A stretch of DNA of 16,035 bases from Planctomycetota bacterium (GTDB taxonomy: Bacteria; Planctomycetota; GCA-002687715; DRQF01), in the NCBI GenBank assembly GCA_024275615.1, contig JAJRYU010000264.1, positions 1 through 16,035 on the forward strand, read 5' to 3'. Positions 14,953 to 16,035 of this stretch are shown here, piece by piece. Under the pieces are notes generated by a model, which searched no databases, was not told where the DNA came from, and saw only the letters and a program-made list of their open reading frames with translations. The translations under genes and the position numbers were made by a program. Position 1 is the stretch's first letter. Each line of letters opens with the position of its first letter.

Positions 14953-14992
14953 CCCAATCGTTACCGGGATTCTCAAAGATTAGACGATTGGG
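14953..14992. promoter_or_regulatory. Inverted repeat just upstream of the sigma/CRD gene
   Basis: Perfect 9-bp arms CCCAATCGT (14953-14961) and ACGATTGGG (14984-14992) are separated by 22 bases, with centres 31 bases apart, and the nearer arm is 24 bases before the start codon. It could be an operator or promoter element, or a stem in the mRNA leader holding the ribosome site just outside it. Function is inferred. Confidence 0.5.
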
Positions 14993-15130
14993 CCTCAGAA
15001 GAGAAACCCAAGACAAGAATGAGCTGGCCAATGGTGAAGGCTGATCTTGGTTCAGACAAGCAAGAAACGAGGATACACGCATCCACGAGACCATCGCTGG
15101 AATTTCAGATTACCGAGGACACACCGGAAG

Positions 15131-16035
15131 TTAGATGTCAACAACAAGCTCAAAAACACCCTGCTTGAGTTTGGTGAAGTCGATTGTCTTGCGTGATATT
15201 TCTTTGCCTGATTTCGATTTCATGACCAGAGTGTAGACACCTCTGTAAAACCGGCGCAAGTCGATTGACTCTGTGCCCCTCACCAAAGGGAGCCCACTAA
15301 GAAAGTGCTTGTCTACATGAATAGACTCACCTCCTTTGAGAGGGACAGAGAACTTCATGGCGATGGTGTATCCGCGGTCCAGAACTAGAACGGCATGCCG
15401 CACGTCGGTCCGAAACTTCTCTAGTTGGATCTTGTCTCGACCATACTTGGCGAAACGCATCTGGTTGTCGGTATTGGCAGAATAGGGAATCCATGGCCAC
15501 ATCTCGATGATGCCATCTGGAAGAGAAGAAAAAACGAATTCGCCGTTTTCGTCTGTACGACCCCTAAGGCTGGCAACCATGTGCGGGAATGCCTTTGGGC
15601 GCAAGCTCGCTGCGATCTTGATGTTGGAGATGGGCTCACCTGACGAAAAGACAACTTTTGTTCGAAGAGTGTGACCTCGTGTGTAGACTAAGACCTCAAT
15701 GGCCGGAGTCCCCACGTCGCCAACAGTTATCTGCTTTGCCGTTGAGAAGATGACAAAATCTGTCGTCGCAGTTCGACGCGATGTCGTGATGGAATAGGAA
15801 CCAGACTCAACTCCAAGAAACTTTTCTCCTGGTGCTTGGAGATCCGCTTTGAAAGATCGTCCCCAGTTCTTGCCACCGACCCCGAACAAACTCAATGTGA
15901 CATCAATCGGTATTTGCGGTTTCTTGCCGACGATGCGGGTCACGATCTTGACTTGACTCAAGAGCGGGAGAACCATGTTGAGAGCTTCGACTGAGCCTTC
16001 AAGCAGCTCGACTGACTGAGGCGGGGGCGCCTTGA
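15131..16035 (-). CDS. Carboxypeptidase-regulatory-like domain protein, C-terminal part (5' end outside window)
   Basis: The frame is open from the right edge to the TAA at 15131-15133, with 19 in-frame codons upstream of the first ATG (15976) and no stop, so the gene starts beyond the window. About 300 residues are visible, all beta-rich. A CRD module is clear around IEVLVYTRGHTLRTKVVFSS and RGRTDENGEFVFSSLPDG, the usual V-T-D-x-x-G-x-F pattern of surface CRD repeats. No enzymatic residues are seen. The last strands (VFELVVDI) end the protein. It lies 200 bases upstream of the sigma/CRD fusion on the same strand and is probably a relative of it. Whether its missing N-terminus also carries a sigma domain cannot be seen. 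Confidence 0.78.
   Translation of the reverse strand, partial: KAPPPQSVELLEGSVEALNMVLPLLSQVKIVTRIVGKKPQIPIDVTLSLFGVGGKNWGRSFKADLQAPGEKFLGVESGSYSITTSRRTATTDFVIFSTAKQITVGDVGTPAIEVLVYTRGHTLRTKVVFSSGEPISNIKIAASLRPKAFPHMVASLRGRTDENGEFVFSSLPDGIIEMWPWIPYSANTDNQMRFAKYGRDKIQLEKFRTDVRHAVLVLDRGYTIAMKFSVPLKGGESIHVDKHFLSGLPLVRGTESIDLRRFYRGVYTLVMKSKSGKEISRKTIDFTKLKQGVFELVVDI

Overview
The window reads as a bacterial chromosome of moderate GC content. It most resembles a Planctomycetota genome. This is inferred from gene content: an ECF-type sigma factor fused through a membrane segment to a long array of carboxypeptidase-regulatory-like (CRD) domains, a secreted gluzincin-type peptidase, an RRM RNA-binding protein with a glycine tail, and many lone, mostly monocistronic genes on alternating strands. 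I see no tRNA, rRNA, CRISPR array, insertion sequence or phage gene.

Layout. From 1 to 2436 there is the 3' end of a membrane-protein gene (DUF2270-like, +), a shared bidirectional terminator, a secreted HEXXH peptidase gene (-) and a small slyX-like coiled-coil gene (+). From 2437 to 4929 a dense terminator cluster is followed by an orphan ECF sigma factor gene (-) and, across a 542-base divergent spacer, a leucine/branched-chain amino-acid dehydrogenase gene (+). From 5059 to 9244 there is a secreted lysine-tailed protein (+), a SAM-dependent methyltransferase (-), a DinG-family helicase (-) and a small lipoprotein (+). From 9268 to 10444 two back-to-back terminators separate the lipoprotein from an RRM protein (-) that has a hairpin-rich leader, followed by a gene-empty stretch. 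From 10445 to the right edge all genes are on the minus strand: a VOC plus double-cupin fusion, the 1086-residue membrane-tethered sigma/CRD protein, and the 3' part of a second CRD protein that runs off the window.

Functional picture. The genes are mostly unrelated housekeeping or stress functions (DNA repair helicase, amino-acid catabolism, cold-shock-like RNA-binding protein) rather than one pathway. The strongest candidate for an undescribed system is the right end. There, a sigma factor appears to carry its own membrane anchor and a roughly 840-residue extracytoplasmic CRD array. A long-spaced inverted repeat lies just upstream of its start, and a second CRD protein is encoded immediately upstream on the same strand. 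Other points of note are a DinG homologue lacking the first of the four expected Fe-S cysteines, and a second long-spaced inverted repeat with the same 31-base centre-to-centre distance in the divergent spacer next to the orphan ECF sigma gene.
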